Made by a program: the position numbers and the translations under genes
The notes under the pieces: generated by a model
Seen by the model: only the letters and a program-made list of their open reading frames with translations
Told to the model about the DNA's origin: nothing
The model's database searches: none
In this document: positions 44,870 through 56,644 of the stretch, in pieces
Layout: every line of letters begins with the position of its first letter
Numbering within the stretch: the stretch's first letter is position 1
Assembly (NCBI GenBank): GCA_005784505.1
Contig: VCAZ01000126.1
Span: forward strand, 392,001-456,000
Reading direction: 5' to 3'
From: Bagarius yarrelli
Lineage: Eukaryota > Chordata > Actinopteri > Siluriformes > Sisoridae
Length of the DNA stretch: 64,000 nucleotides

Positions 44870-46027
44870 ATGAAAGTGCATTTCGCCATGTTCCAGTGAG
44901 CCCTGAAAACACACACGTGCCATCCAGTACATCCATGAGGCAACATGCGATTAATAGGACAGAATATAAAAAAAAAAACTGGGGGGCATAAATAAAAAAA
45001 TAACTTCTAAATAAATAAAGAAAGAAAAAATCTGAATACTAATAAATAACATAACTAAATAATGAAAATATAGTAATAAATTACTTTGTAAAAAAAGTAA
45101 AGTAAAAATCTGATATAAACATAATTAAATCTTAAAAAAAATTGATGTACATAAATAAAATATATAACAAAAATTATTGTTATTTATTGTGACACAATAA
45201 CAAACGCTAGCTTGAAAAAATATCAGGTAGATTAGCGCAATAAAAGAGAGAAAAATAAAGAATCATATGTGTAAAAGAAAAACATTTTAATTTACATTTA
45301 TTTTAAATGTAGAAGCGCAGCAAGTGCGGGCAACTAGAGGGCAACATGGAGGCGCTAGTTTTTTCCAGACACGTCTGTGCCGCATTGAGAAAACATCTCA
45401 AATTTTTTCAAATGCCACAAGCGCAGAGCGGGTCATGTGACAAGAATTAACCAATCGACTTCCTCCTCTTTTCCATTACACTTATACCTCAGCAGTAAAA
45501 AGAAGGACTGGTTCATCATTGTGTTTCTTTTTCCTTTTTTACACAAGTTACAGCAAGGGTGGAAATCATTTGCTGAACTTTACTCATTGTAGCGGAGAGC
45601 GTAGTTAACGGTTGCTTGGCAACCGCGTACTCCTCCGGCTTTGAAAAGTAGGAGAAGCATCACGTCTAGTGTTTTGCATGCATTTTTAAGTGCCATAAAG
45701 AGGTGTACATGTGAAGTAAAAAAAAATAAAAAAAATCACATGACTTTTTTTTTTTTTTTTTTTGGAGGAGCAGCTAGTAGGAGTCTTGCAAATTCTTGCA
45801 TAAAAGTGAACTTTCTTCTAAATCTTCTTCCCACATAAATCTCCATAAATGGGTTTTAGGAAGTGAGAATGTTTGAACAGCCTTAGGTTAAGAATTACTC
45901 TTCATCATTTTCACTCCCGATTCTCTGTTTGTCTCTATTCGGCCTGTCTTGTTTAACTCACTCACATGACTTATGACTTGGGCCTGAGGTTGATGAGTTA
46001 TTGTTCTCTCCATCTTTTAGTATCTCA
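44870..46027. other. AT-rich spacer, no supported gene
   Basis: AT-rich from 44960 to 45310, more complex from 45310 to 45650. A poly-T run lies at about 45746-45764. A 65-codon frame at 45641-45838 is partly a translation of that run. Confidence 0.45.
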
Positions 46028-46066
46028 GCACACACACACAGACACACACACATACACACAAAAAAA
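46028..46066. repeat. Imperfect (CA)n microsatellite
   Basis: CA units with GA and TA interruptions followed by an A run. Confidence 0.9.
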
Positions 46067-46551
46067 AAGCAGAAAAGAAGTAAGATAAATCAGCTGTGAT
46101 TATTTTTCCTGACGTCTCAGTTATGAATGTGCCGGCTGAGTTTTTGCCAAGGGAAATTGTTGCCGTTAGTGACTCGGTGATGTAAATGTACTCGCTTAAA
46201 GGCTACATGGAGTAAATCAAAGAGTACAGAAGCCAAAACTGGCGGTTGTTGACATTTGCAATATAGCGTCTAAATATACGTGTCATTGTTGGACAAAAGA
46301 CCAGAGAAAACAGATGTGCGAGTGTGGAAAGTTTTAACAAAGAACACAAACTTGCTATCGATCAAAACCGTGTGCTTTTAAACAGAAATACGGAGGGAAA
46401 AAAAAAAAATGGGTAAATAACAAATCTGATACGAACTGGGTTCTGCTGTGTGCGGCACTGACTTTGACCTGTACTGTGTTTCGAAAACATCTGATAAATG
46501 CATTAGGGGTTACTATGGAAACAAAAGCCGTCCGTTAAAGACTAAGTGCAC

Positions 46552-46573
46552 TGTGTGTGTGTGTGTGTGTGTG
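46552..46573. repeat. (TG)n microsatellite
   Basis: Eleven TG units. Confidence 0.9.
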
Positions 46574-46805
46574 CATTCTTTAACCGCATTGTTTCATCCA
46601 GCATCTGTAAAGAAATAATGTTATTTAAAACCTGCAAATGGACGATGAATATATATACGCAGCACTTCTTTTCTTTTTGTCTTGTAAAACATCGCTGACT
46701 AAAAAGTAATAAAAAAAGTCGGTTTAACTCTTAAACTTGTTTCTAAGTAAAATTTCCGAAATGCTGAATTTTTATTTGTGAAGCTGTAAATAGTGCTAGC
46801 ATGAA

Positions 46806-47290
46806 GTGGGGAAGTTGGTAGCACAGTTGTTAAGGTGTTGGACTGCTAATTGGAAGATCGGGGTTTGATTCCCAGCATAACCATGTTGCCACTGTTGGGG
46901 CCCCTGAACAAAGCCTTTAACCACCAATTGCTCAGTTGTCTAAAAACAAAAAAGAAAGTCTGCCAAAAGCTACAAATGCTAAGTGGTTGAAAGATTGTGA
47001 GTTCAATTCCCAGAGACCACCAAACTGCCACTGATGTGGTCCTTGAGCAAAGCCCTCAGGCCAGCAAATTAAATCTATTTAAGCCACTCAATTAGCAAAC
47101 TAAATGCTTAAATGTAATGGGATGTTGATCGTAAGAATGAGGTTTAAGCCCCAGCACTGGCAAACTGCCACTGTTGTTCTCTTGATCAATGCCCGTAACC
47201 ACCCTATGCTCTAGGGGGCACAAAGATCATGGCTGATCTTTCCCTGTGCTGGATTGGGACTTACTTTCTCCACTGACTCAAGGCTACAGG
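46806..47290 (-). repeat. Three adjacent SINE-like copies on the minus strand
   Basis: Copy one, about 46806-46980, is good: 'gttaaggtgttggactgc', 'tggaagatcggggtttgatt', 'ttgccactgttggggcccc'. Copy two, about 46982-47119, begins with 'agtggttgaaagattgtgag' and has 'aaactgccactgatgtgg'. Copy three, about 47120-47290, has 'aaactgccactgttgttctc' and ends in 'gattgggacttactttc'. Three copies in one orientation suggest serial duplication or repeated insertion next to one another. Copies two and three are more diverged than copy one. A short frame in this interval is not a gene. Confidence 0.75.
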
Positions 47291-47559
47291 TTACATTGCA
47301 TTTGATTAAAATCACTGCACAGTTTAATGATCCAACAGTGTAACATGTGCCAATCCTTTAGAAGGAGGAAAAACTCTTGCCTATAAATATTTCGCTCTGT
47401 TTTTGGCGATGCAAACTGCCCGGATTGACGCTCGAAAACTTCGGTAACTTTTCTAAATTATGCAGAAAAAAAGTCTCACTTCTTTTCCGCTTCGCACAAA
47501 ATGTCTTTATCAACGTTTGTGCCGAGCGGCGCTAACTAGCTGAAAAATGGCTGCAGTCA

Positions 47560-47860
47560 AACTGTCTCGCTTCCTTTTACTTGTTGGGTGCATGCAAATT
47601 CTGATCATTACTCATATTTAAGCAAGTTGCTTTGAGCCATCGAATAATAGAGAAATATGATCACTTCCACCTTGCCGTTTCTCTGAATATCATCTCTAAT
47701 TGCATTTCTTTTGTCAGTTCATTCGACGGAGCACTCCAACCTCCCTCTTTTTCCACCCTCTCCCCCTCTTTGGCTTTTAGTATTCTGAATCTGTGCAACT
47801 TGAGAACCGCCCACAAGATTGCAGCTTTTACTAATGTGCATAAGCATCCAATAAACAGGA
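47560..47860. promoter_or_regulatory. Strong candidate enhancer-like block with POU octamer
   Basis: An octamer ATGCAAAT at 47592-47599 is followed by 'ctgatcattactcatattta', 'gcaagttgctttgagcc', 'cgaataatagagaaatatg', 'ccaccttgccgtttctc' and 'catctctaattgcatttc'. A 95-codon plus frame and a 68-codon minus frame overlap here, with no domain, and the first runs into a poly-T tract. I favour a regulatory element. Confidence 0.4.
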
Positions 47861-48892
47861 TTGGCATTCAGGTGTTTTTTTTTTTTTGTTGTTGTTGTTG
47901 TTTTTTTCCAAATGGTTAATGTTGAGTTCTCTATCGATCACTCGCTTCATGGCCTTCGAGAGAAGAACTACACGGGTAAGAACGTTAATCTGTGAGTAAA
48001 ACTAGCCTCGTTCTCAATAAAGTAGAATGATTTGAACCTGATGTATGAGACGTGATTGGCAGGAGGAATATGAATAAAAGGGATCTAAAAATGATTAAAA
48101 GAATATGTAAATTTAGTGCTGAAATATTTAAAATATTTGCACCCTCCTAAGCATAGCGATTTGATCCCAGCGCCAAACAAAGGGGAAAAAAAAAAAAGCA
48201 GGTGAATTTCCATCCAGTTTACACAAGAAGATGAAATGGTCAAGCACTTGGTATAAACTGCCATATTATTTATGAAATATAGGGTAGAGAAGCATCAAAT
48301 GTTTAATAAAAGAACAACTCGAGCTTTAGGAAGGCTTATATAAGAATATAGTAATAGTAATAGGAATCGGAGGGTCGGCTCAGTGTATCAAGTTCTTCCC
48401 TTTTCCTTTTCTCTGTCAGTGATTAGGAGACCCATGCTCTTTCTATGTTGCCGTGTTTCATTTGTGAAGGATATGTCTACTTCAAGGCACCTGTCACTGT
48501 CACTTTACCTCAAAAATCAATTACGACAGGGAATCCTAGGTGCCCTTTTGCGAGAACCCATCGGACACGCTCGGATGGACATAAGTGGGAAGAAAATGCA
48601 GTGTATGGTGGATGTATAACACTGTACTTTTGTTCCAATGGTAGATGCAGTAGAGTAGAAGTAGAAAAAGATAGTTATAGCTTTATTAGAATATATGGGG
48701 GTAAAACTTTGTCACATGAAAATTTTGTATCAGAAGAAGCTACTCTTAGAATATGGCTTCAGGTTCTACTTTGGCTCTGGGTACAAACCCACAACCATGT
48801 CTTCTACCGGTTCCAGTTTTAGTTTGCATTATTAGCTACAGCTGGGGTGTCCAATCTCAATCAGTGTCCAAGGGCTGGTGTGGGTCAAGTCA
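47861..48892. other. Unique spacer, no supported gene
   Basis: A T/GTT-rich tract lies at 47874-47908. Two overlapping plus-strand frames (48383-48619, 78 codons; 48445-48822, 125 codons) cover a unique stretch. Neither has a domain I can name, and the two frames compete. The 125-codon frame deserves a homology search but is not called as a gene. Confidence 0.4.
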
Positions 48893-49075
48893 AGTCAAGT
48901 GATCTTTATTTATATAGCGCTTTTTAACAAAAAAAATTCCCTCAAAGCAGCTTTAGAAAAAAACCTTGGAGGAAACCAGGCTCAGTCTGGGGGTTCAGTT
49001 CTCCTCTGACCAGACAAACCAGCAAGTTATTCCATTGGTGCAGGTTTTCCTTTAAACCAAGCAAAGCCAAATTTT
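48893..49075 (+). repeat. Interspersed repeat, 'ctttatttatatagcgc' family, copy 2
   Basis: It begins with three TCAAG units, then 'gatctttatttatatagcgc', 'tcaaagcagctttagaaaa', 'ttggaggaaaccaggctcag' and 'cagttctcctctgaccagac'. Same order as 17912-18260, with the middle deleted. Confidence 0.85.
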
Positions 49076-50614
49076 AATCAACTGAGAGACAAAAGTTTAT
49101 GAGAATTTGAAAAAAGGACAATGGAATCAAAGGAAAAAATCTGGGACGTAAAGTAACCTTTAGAGGACATCTGAGGAAAGGAAACTTGGAAGACAGGAAA
49201 TGGATCAGACATTTCATTAAAGTAGAACGCACAGCAATGTAATAGCTTTCGCACTGCTTGAGCACCCAAGTCTGGTAAAGTCTTTTGTTTGAACCATGAC
49301 ACTAAAAGATTCAGGCTGTTTATTAACTTTCAAAAATATACCCATAATTTTTTTTGGTAAATTGGTCAACATCCAGATTGAAATTCAAGAAGGACAGAAA
49401 GGAACCCATGGAGATTTTGCAGAGGCTAAGGGACAGTGGGGAAACTGAGGAATTGCAGTGTCAAGGAGAGGTTTGGATAATGAAAACTGGAAAACATACA
49501 TGTTATAACCATTTTTAGCCCAAATATCCGCTTCTCAAGTCATTTTTCTGTGGTTGAAAATTGTGTCCACAGCATCCGAAGCAAATTCCTCTTTTAGTTT
49601 CTTGTTTTTTTTGTTTTTTTTTTTTTCTGAACGGCTTGGCGAGCATTCGGCTCCATTTGCCTGATGTTTTTTCTCAGTGTGGATTCCCAGTGGGTTCCTT
49701 TTATGCTTCAGAAGTGAGTTTAGATCAAGTGTTTCATACGACTTGGTAATTCGCAACAGAATATACTCAAGACATAATACACACTAATACATATGGGAAA
49801 TATCAAACGAAAAAGCAGACACACTGATGTTGCTCTCAGGATCCAGTAATTTTGCCATCGTATAATTTTTGTTGTATCTTTTCTCTTTAGTACAACAGAT
49901 TCTACTAAAATTCTCCAACTTTTTCTCAAGTCATCTAAATGCCTCGGTAACTTCTAGAAGAAATCCAGTCACAATACACACTTTAGATTATAACTGTATT
50001 AATAATGGCATCTGATCAGAGGTGGATAAGCATTTAGATCAGGAGCTTCACCACTGACCAGAATAAAAAAAAATTCCCAGACTGTAGCATCACTGAATCT
50101 TATAGTTCTGTTCTGTACCATGACTAAAGCAATAATAGAATTTCGCAAATGTAATTTTGGCATGCTAACGGGATGGAGCAGTGAGGGATATATATAAACG
50201 TTTGCGACGTCCGTCAGCGATCCTAGTGCGCTTGTGGCTTTTATATTGTACAATCGATATAGGTGAAGGCTCTAATTTCCATCTGCTTCCGTTACACTTT
50301 CTCTCCCTGTGTGTCATCGCTAATAATAACAGCCTTCTGTTTGAGACAAACACAGAGCTCAATATATATATATATATAGTGACGGCGTTCAGTTATTTTT
50401 ATTTCAGGACTCCTAGAGGACTGTGCAATGTCCGTAAAAGGTATTCATTAAGACCTGTTACAGACCGCTCTGTGTGTACGTCTCCCTCCTGGCTCCCATG
50501 GCGGATTTAAAAATGACCTTTTGGGATTATAAACATCAGGCACAGAATTAGATTATTTAATGAGAACAAAGTACTTGTCACTGTTTGATTAATGATTTTT
50601 TTTTCCTTTTTTTT
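49076..50614. other. Unique spacer, no supported gene
   Basis: Several short frames on both strands, none with a domain. T-rich tract near 49600-49626 and a (TA)n run at about 50363-50379. Confidence 0.4.
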
Positions 50615-50770
50615 TTTTCGACGCGGCCAAGCAAAGGATCATAAAAGAACAATTTTCTCCCTTCACAGCCATTTGTGTAAATGCCATCAGGCAATGAAGT
50701 TCACCATTCAGACTGGCTCTTCTCTTTAGAGTTCCTTGACCTTAGGGCTATGAGTGAGGAAGTCATCTTT
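50615..50770. promoter_or_regulatory. Strong candidate enhancer-like block
   Basis: After a T-rich tract the sequence becomes compact and complex: 'gacgcggccaagcaaagg', 'aagaacaattttctccc' (an ACAAT core of the SOX type), 'cagccatttgtgtaaatgcc', 'gcaatgaagttcaccattc'. No open frame. Texture is that of vertebrate conserved non-coding sequence. Inferred. Confidence 0.4.
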
Positions 50771-51670
50771 GCATAGAGTGTAGAAAAGTGCTTCTGTATT
50801 AGTAGCGGCCGTTTTCTGACCCGTGAAATGAACTATGGAAATATGAAGCTAGTCGCACTATTCCTGCTATTCCCAGTCTTTCCTATATCACTGGGTTACA
50901 GGTGCACTAGTCTCAGCCCAAAAACGCTGGCTTAACTTCTGATGCATGAGAAATTGGAGGTTGAGATTAATCATCTGCTTGGTTGGAAATCTGGTATAGA
51001 AGTGTGTGATTCATTTTTCTAATAGTCTTCTTGGAAACAACGGCATTGTGACACACTAGTTCTTTCATGGTGGAAGGGCGCCATCGTGGTTATAAACTAT
51101 GATGCTTTGTTAAATACTGGTGATTTTCCAGTTTTGGTGTAAAACCTATTCATTTGCAGGACTTTATTAAAGGAATGATCTGTAGTTATACAACCGCTCT
51201 GTGGTTTTAGATTGAAAAACGACTAAATATGATTGGTGGATTTACATGTCAGTCTGGCTACAACACACTACAGGTGCATACTGTGATTTGGTACCTTTAT
51301 ATATTCAGCATATTTTTATATACAGGTAAATTTCTCGGTAAAAGCCTCTCTGGAAATTGTTCTGTTGCTTAAATTGTTGTTTTATTTGCTTTTAAAGTCC
51401 TGAAATTAAAAAAAAAAATTGTGTCCGGGATATTACACCACCACAATGTTGATTATTTGTTAATACCCCACATCCTATTAATTAGCAGTGCTTCCAATTT
51501 TGGGCCATATGACAAAATTATAAGGTTGAGCCCCCTACCAATTCTGCAATTTTACAAATAATAAGACTGATTTATGGCGGCCCCCAAAGTGCGTGGGCTT
51601 TTAGAACAACCACCACCACCCCCCACCCCGAAAAAACACCTGTCTGTGTTCATTACAACTGATTGATACT
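50771..51670. other. Unique spacer, nothing recognised
   Basis: Mixed unique sequence. A C-rich patch (51610-51640) and an A run near 51412. No gene. Confidence 0.45.
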
Positions 51671-51674
51671 GATT

Positions 51675-51868
51675 AGGGAAGGTGGTAGTGCAGTGGTTAA
51701 GGTGTTGGACTGCTAATTGGAAAATTGGTGTTTGATTTCCAACACTAAGAAGCTGCCACTGCTGGGCCCCTGGGCAGGGCCCCTAACCTCCAATTGCTTA
51801 GTTATATAAATAAAATAAATGTTAGTTCCTGTGGATAAGAGCGTCTGCCGAATGCAACTGCTTAAAGT
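51675..51868 (-). repeat. SINE-like repeat on the minus strand, well preserved
   Basis: Plus-strand reading: 'ggtggtagtgcagtggttaa', 'ggtgttggactgctaattgg', 'gctgccactgctgggcccct', 'cctaacctccaattgctta', 'ggataagagcgtctgccga' and a final 'atgcaactgctt'. Confidence 0.9.
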
Positions 51869-52489
51869 CAAGCCCTTATTCTATAGTCATAAAAATTTGA
51901 ACAAAAAAACGTAAAAAAATAAAATAAAATAAAATTAGAGATCAACATAAAATATCTTCATCAAAAGCACAAAAAGCAACACTGGATCTACTATTATATT
52001 TTGATCTTTTGTTGTTAAGCTTAAGCTTAAAAGTAAAAGACTGTTATGAATGGAAACATTAATGACTTTAATTATCTTCTTTCAACTCTTACATAGAAAC
52101 TCTGAAATGTTTTTGAATCTGATTTGTGGATAGTCTGAGGATGGAAACATTATTAAACCCTTTTTTAATGACTTGATGATCTTATCGCTTCAATTCATAG
52201 ATTAAAAATTTGTTACACCGAGATGTTTTTTTTTTTTTTTTTTTTCGTCTGACACTTTGGTAGTATAATTTGGTTCGTTTTTAATTATAGCTGCTCTGAT
52301 GGTAGTTTCGACTGCAAGACAATTCACTAGTTTATATTAATGCCCTCGGTGTAATATGTTACCACGTCAACCGCTACGTTAATTTGTATGTTGGAAGTAA
52401 TTCATTTATTGCAGTTGGAAGTGGAGTTTCCAGGCTTCCAAGATTATAAAACTATCATTTTCCTCATTTCCTCTACTTCCCATTCGACC

Positions 52490-52890
52490 ACAGGTTGAAA
52501 GACAAATTATAACAGAAAACCCAAACTGAAGTGACTTGATTTTACGCAGTAGAGAGATGGAGTGCGAGAAAGAAACAAAATAAGAAAAGAATGCAATTAC
52601 CCTTTAGAAATGAAAGCGCATGACTTGCGATAATTACTCTGAATGGAAGTGGCATTACTGTGAAGAAAAGTGACATCGGTGTGAATTAAACTGACAGTCA
52701 AGACTCATTCTTTTCCCTCGCTGAAGGTCACATGGTTTAAATTTTTTGAAAGGCAGCTTGGCTTTGCGCCCGCGAACATGCAAATTTAAAGATTCCCAGC
52801 TTTCGCTGCATCACGAGCTAAGTTATCGGGAAAAATGAACGATAATGATGTATCAAACACAAATAAATAGGTTTGCGTGCAGGTATCTGG
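52490..52890. promoter_or_regulatory. Strong candidate enhancer-like block with POU octamer
   Basis: About 400 bp of complex unique sequence: 'gaatgcaattaccctttag', 'cttgcgataattactctg', 'gtgtgaattaaactgacag', 'gctgaaggtcacatgg', and an octamer ATGCAAAT at 52778-52785 followed by 'ttaaagattcccagc'. Many stops in all frames. One of the better conserved-element candidates. Confidence 0.4.
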
Positions 52891-53121
52891 ATAATAGTTA
52901 GTGAAAGCGATGGATGAGTTACTTTACCTTTTATACATTTTATTTCGTGCTCAAGTAAACTAGCGATAACATTAATAAAATAGGCAGAAACTGGACCGAA
53001 TAATCGGCGAATGATGACAGACTTGGAAACATCTGCAGTCCCTGTTACTCTTTCTGACTGCTTATTTATACATAAAGTTTTAAATCCATGCCGGATTTTA
53101 TTCTCATTAAATCAATTTAAT
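52891..53121. other. Unique spacer, nothing recognised
   Basis: AT-rich sequence without gene or repeat. Confidence 0.4.
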
Positions 53122-53480
53122 TTATTTACATTTATGACATTTGGAAGTCGCTGTTCTCCAGAGTAACATAAAAAAAAAAAAAATTGCACCAATATTGGAA
53201 AGTACCATGATGCCGAAAGTACCATGATGTGGGTGGAAAGGCAACAATATGAAAAGTATCAATAAGAGATATTTTTTTTAGAATAATAAAAAGTATTTGT
53301 TTAGGTAATAGAAAAAGTCTTTATTCGTTACATCCTTATTACAGCAAATGTTTGTTGGGGTCAAAATACATAGTCAGCCCCCCCTGGAGTAGAGCAGGGG
53401 CCCAAAATTGGCAAATTGGCAAGTAGTGGAACTTGAACACCAATCAACAACCCAGAGCCTACGGCTGGTAGGTCTTTGGT
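53122..53480 (+). repeat. SINE-like repeat split by internal sequence
   Basis: The head 'atttacatttatgacatttg' near 53125 and the tail phrases 'gcaggggcccaaaattggc' near 53393 and 'caacccagagcctacgg' near 53447 belong to the 'agcatttggcagacgcc' family. About 200 bp of unrelated AT-rich sequence, including a repeated 'agtaccatgatg', separates them. The minus-strand frame over the tail is not a gene. Confidence 0.5.
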
Positions 53481-54485
53481 CTACTGCTGGTAGGTCTTCA
53501 CCTGTAATTTGAAGACAGTGAGCGACGGTCTGTTCTGACACTACCAGTAAGTTAATTTTTCCATCCCAGTGCCAGAACAAAGAAAAGTCTTGAGGCAGAC
53601 CTGCTTTGTAGCTGAAGGACTGATGGGACTAATCAATCGGCGCTTGTGGCACTTAGGGGAACGTGGTTAGGGTACGTATTTTGAGGTAAGTCATGTATGG
53701 GGTAAGTCATGTAGGGGCATTTAGCATTATCTACAGATTGTGCTTAGAGGTAACGTGCGCAGATTAATCCTTAACTTATGCAATCATGATGATGAATAAG
53801 TCTTCGCACTAAACTTCAGCACTTCAGTTAAATGATGTAGCACAGGTCTGGTTGTATGTGACTAGCAATCAGTTATGCAAATAGTGAAGTATTAACATCT
53901 TGTTAACTGGTTTTGTTAATGAATATCGTGACCTGCGGTTTTAATACAAATTATTTATACAACATTAGGAAAGGTGTGTTTGGAGTTTGTCGCTTAATCA
54001 TGATGAAAAATAGGTTTTGTTAGTATTTTTATGAGGTGTGTATGGAATCCAGTGCTTCTAAATTACAAGGGTTCCGTTCTAAATTCTCTACGATTTGCAG
54101 TTTAATGATCTTGTTGTAATTTTGTTATTCCGGAGTTTATATAGTGTGATAATTTCTATAGATTGACAGATAATCGATTTCACCAATCGTTTTACGATTT
54201 TTTTCCCCCATTATTGAATATCGGTTTTGTAATATCGGCTCCACCAATATGGCTGCCACGTGGCACTGCAGGTTAAGTAATTTAATTTGCTTTAATCGAC
54301 AAATGTTAATTATTTGACATATGTTACCTAAGTTATACATAAAGTAAAAGAAAGAGGTTTTCCGCTTTTTTTTGGCAATATGGATATTTTTATTTACTTT
54401 AAAAGGGAAGAATATGACTAAAATAAGTAACCTTCCATTTTGAATATAATTTAGCCTATTTTCATTACAGAAATTGTATAAATTC
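53481..54485. other. Unique spacer, nothing recognised
   Basis: AT-rich unique sequence. A POU octamer is at 53875-53882. A 67-codon minus-strand frame (54137-54340) has no domain. Confidence 0.45.
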
Positions 54486-54490
54486 GTATA

Positions 54491-54493
<3 letters not shown>

Positions 54494-54524
<31 letters not shown>
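54494..54524. repeat. (ATT)n microsatellite
   Basis: About ten ATT units. Confidence 0.95.
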
Positions 54525-54887
54525 TAAAGAATTTTTATAAAGACGCTGCTGAGTTAAAAAAAAAACACTTAGGGTCGTGCCGTAATTAAAACTAGATGGT
54601 GGAACTGCACAACAGGCTGTGATATTCATTTGTCAATAACAGCATGTCCCTAAGTATTTATTCGTTAATTAGTGTTCAGCAATTATCTATTTTTTAAATC
54701 ATTAGCATAAACATTAAAATAATAGCTTTAGTCTGCGTGCAGGATGTTTATCATTTATCTTGGTGGGAGTCTGAAATTCACCTCTGATCTTGATCCATGA
54801 CCTGTTTTTGTGGATATAAGAAAAGATGATGCAAGAAACCCCACATGTTCCAGAGAGGATAGATTAGACCTCTGGTGTCTGATTCTC

Positions 54888-55172
54888 TTGTCTTCCTCTC
54901 TTCGCTTTTCTTTTCTTCTTTTATCCTTTTTCCTAATGTCTTCTAGTCTCCTCTTTTCGCTTTTCTTTTCTTTTTTAAATCTTCTCTTCTCTTTTCCTCT
55001 TTAGTCTTCTATCATAATCTCTTTTTCTTTTCCTCTCTTCTCCTCTATCCTAATCTCTTCTCTTCTCTTCCCCTTTCTTCTAATGTCTCCTAGTCTCTTC
55101 TCTTCTTTTCTCTTTTCTTTTCTTTCATTTCTCTCTTCACTTCACTTCACTTCTCTTTCCTACTTGTTTCAT
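54888..55172 (+). repeat. Polypyrimidine tract 1 (TCTTC-rich)
   Basis: About 285 bp almost free of purines on the plus strand, built from TCTTC, TTTTC and CTCTT words. Long polypyrimidine tracts with mirror symmetry can form triplex DNA. The tract explains the Ser/Leu/Phe-rich frame at 54810-55004. Confidence 0.9.
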
Positions 55173-55195
55173 CATTTCTCTTGTGGTTGATGGGG

Positions 55196-55991
55196 TTGGT
55201 TCCAACAGATAGTCAGAACCTATCACCAACCTACACATCTGCACTCTTTTTCTGATGATGAGTTGTAAGATCTTTAAAGGAGGTGAAACATGTTACTGAT
55301 GTATAAAACCAGACTGGAGCACTTTAATTAGCAACTTGGGTTAAAAAGCCTATGTGACTAAAAATCAAAGAGAATGATGCCCTGGGGTAAAAGGATTTTT
55401 TACATTGATTTTTATGTATTATGTAAATAAAAAAATAAATCAAATTACTGCTGCTGCTAATAACAGCGAATAGATTAAAAAAATATATATCATTTGTTCT
55501 CTTCTCTTTCTTTCCCTACTTTTCTCTCTCTTCTCTCCCTCTATCTCTTCTTTTATCTTCTCTTTCCATCTTTCTTTTCTCTTCTCTCCTAATCTCTTGT
55601 CTTCTCTTTCCATCTCTTTGCTTTTCTTTTCTTTTTTCCTCTTTCCCTCTCTTCTCTTCATTTCTTTTCTTATACCTTCGGTACTGTTATTTTTCCCTCT
55701 CCTCTCTTCTCGTTCACTCTCCTCTCTTTTTTTCTCTTCATTTCTCTTCTCTTACCTTCAGTACTCTTATGTTTCCGTCTACATCCTTCTCTTCTCTTCT
55801 CTTCTCTTACCTTAAGCAATGTCTCACAACACTGTTTGTTTTCATCCATAATAACAACTCCTCACTTTTCAACTGTATCCAAGCCGGATTGCGCCATTTA
55901 TGTTCATTTCATGCTTTTGTTTGGTGAAGTCATGAAAATGTTTTTTGGGGGGAAGGAGTGGTGGATGGGTTTGGTTCCAACAGATAGTCAG
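55196..55991 (+). repeat. Duplicated 21-bp anchor motif linked to the pyrimidine tracts
   Basis: A 21-bp motif containing 'ggttccaacagatagtcag' occurs at 55196-55216 and identically at 55971-55991, 775 bp apart. Each copy lies downstream of a long pyrimidine tract. This points to a local duplication of a tract-plus-anchor unit of roughly 0.6-0.8 kb, later diverged. Confidence 0.65.
55497..55812 (+). repeat. Polypyrimidine tract 2 (TCTTC-rich)
   Basis: About 315 bp of TCTTC, TTTCTC and CTCTC words with a few interruptions ('taccttcggtac', 'taccttcagtac'). It has the same strand bias as the first tract. It explains the Lys/Glu/Arg-rich minus frame at 55440-55661 and the Ser/Leu-rich plus frame at 55597-55815. 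Confidence 0.9.
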
Positions 55992-56640
55992 TAGTTAAAA
56001 TATCATCATATCTTCAATCACACAATAACTCGATGGCAATGTACCACCTGAGGCCCAGCACAACAAAACCCCCGCCTCTTCAACCATTTCTTTAACGTCT
56101 CCTTCAGCCTCCATCCAGTGCCAAATTGATCCTTTAGATGGCAAGATAAAGTGTGACGGCTCACCCTGTAACGCCAGACTCTTATCCGAGAGCTCATAAA
56201 GGCGCAGACATCCAAGTCATTATGACTATATATAGAGTTAATGTGAGCTGAATAAGAAAGGATTGAAAGGATCTGTTGTTTCCCTTTGGGAAATGGAGCT
56301 GTGTCACCGCTTGGGAACTCTTCCTGCGTAACCGCAAACTTGAAGCACATATGAAATCACACCCATTAGAAAGTGCTATGTCACGAGCATGGCATGGCAT
56401 GAGTACGGTAAGTTAGGCTTCTTTTCTTCAGCACGTGGTTTGCAAAATGTAAAACGAGAATTATGTCTAAAAGGAAGGCGAAGATAGTGGCGGGGATGGA
56501 GACGAGCCACAATGTGTGTGTTTCTATGGTCACGGTTTAAGTTCAGGCTCGGACATTATTGCGCTATGTTTGCTTGTCTCTCTCACTGTCTGCACAGTGA
56601 ATTACTGCCGAATCTCCACTTCTGGCTTGCACTGTTCATG
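55992..56640. other. Unique spacer, no supported gene
   Basis: Complex unique sequence, with overlapping minus-strand frames of 110 and 68 codons (56018-56400) that have no domain. It could include a regulatory element. Confidence 0.35.
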
Positions 56641-56644
56641 ATAA

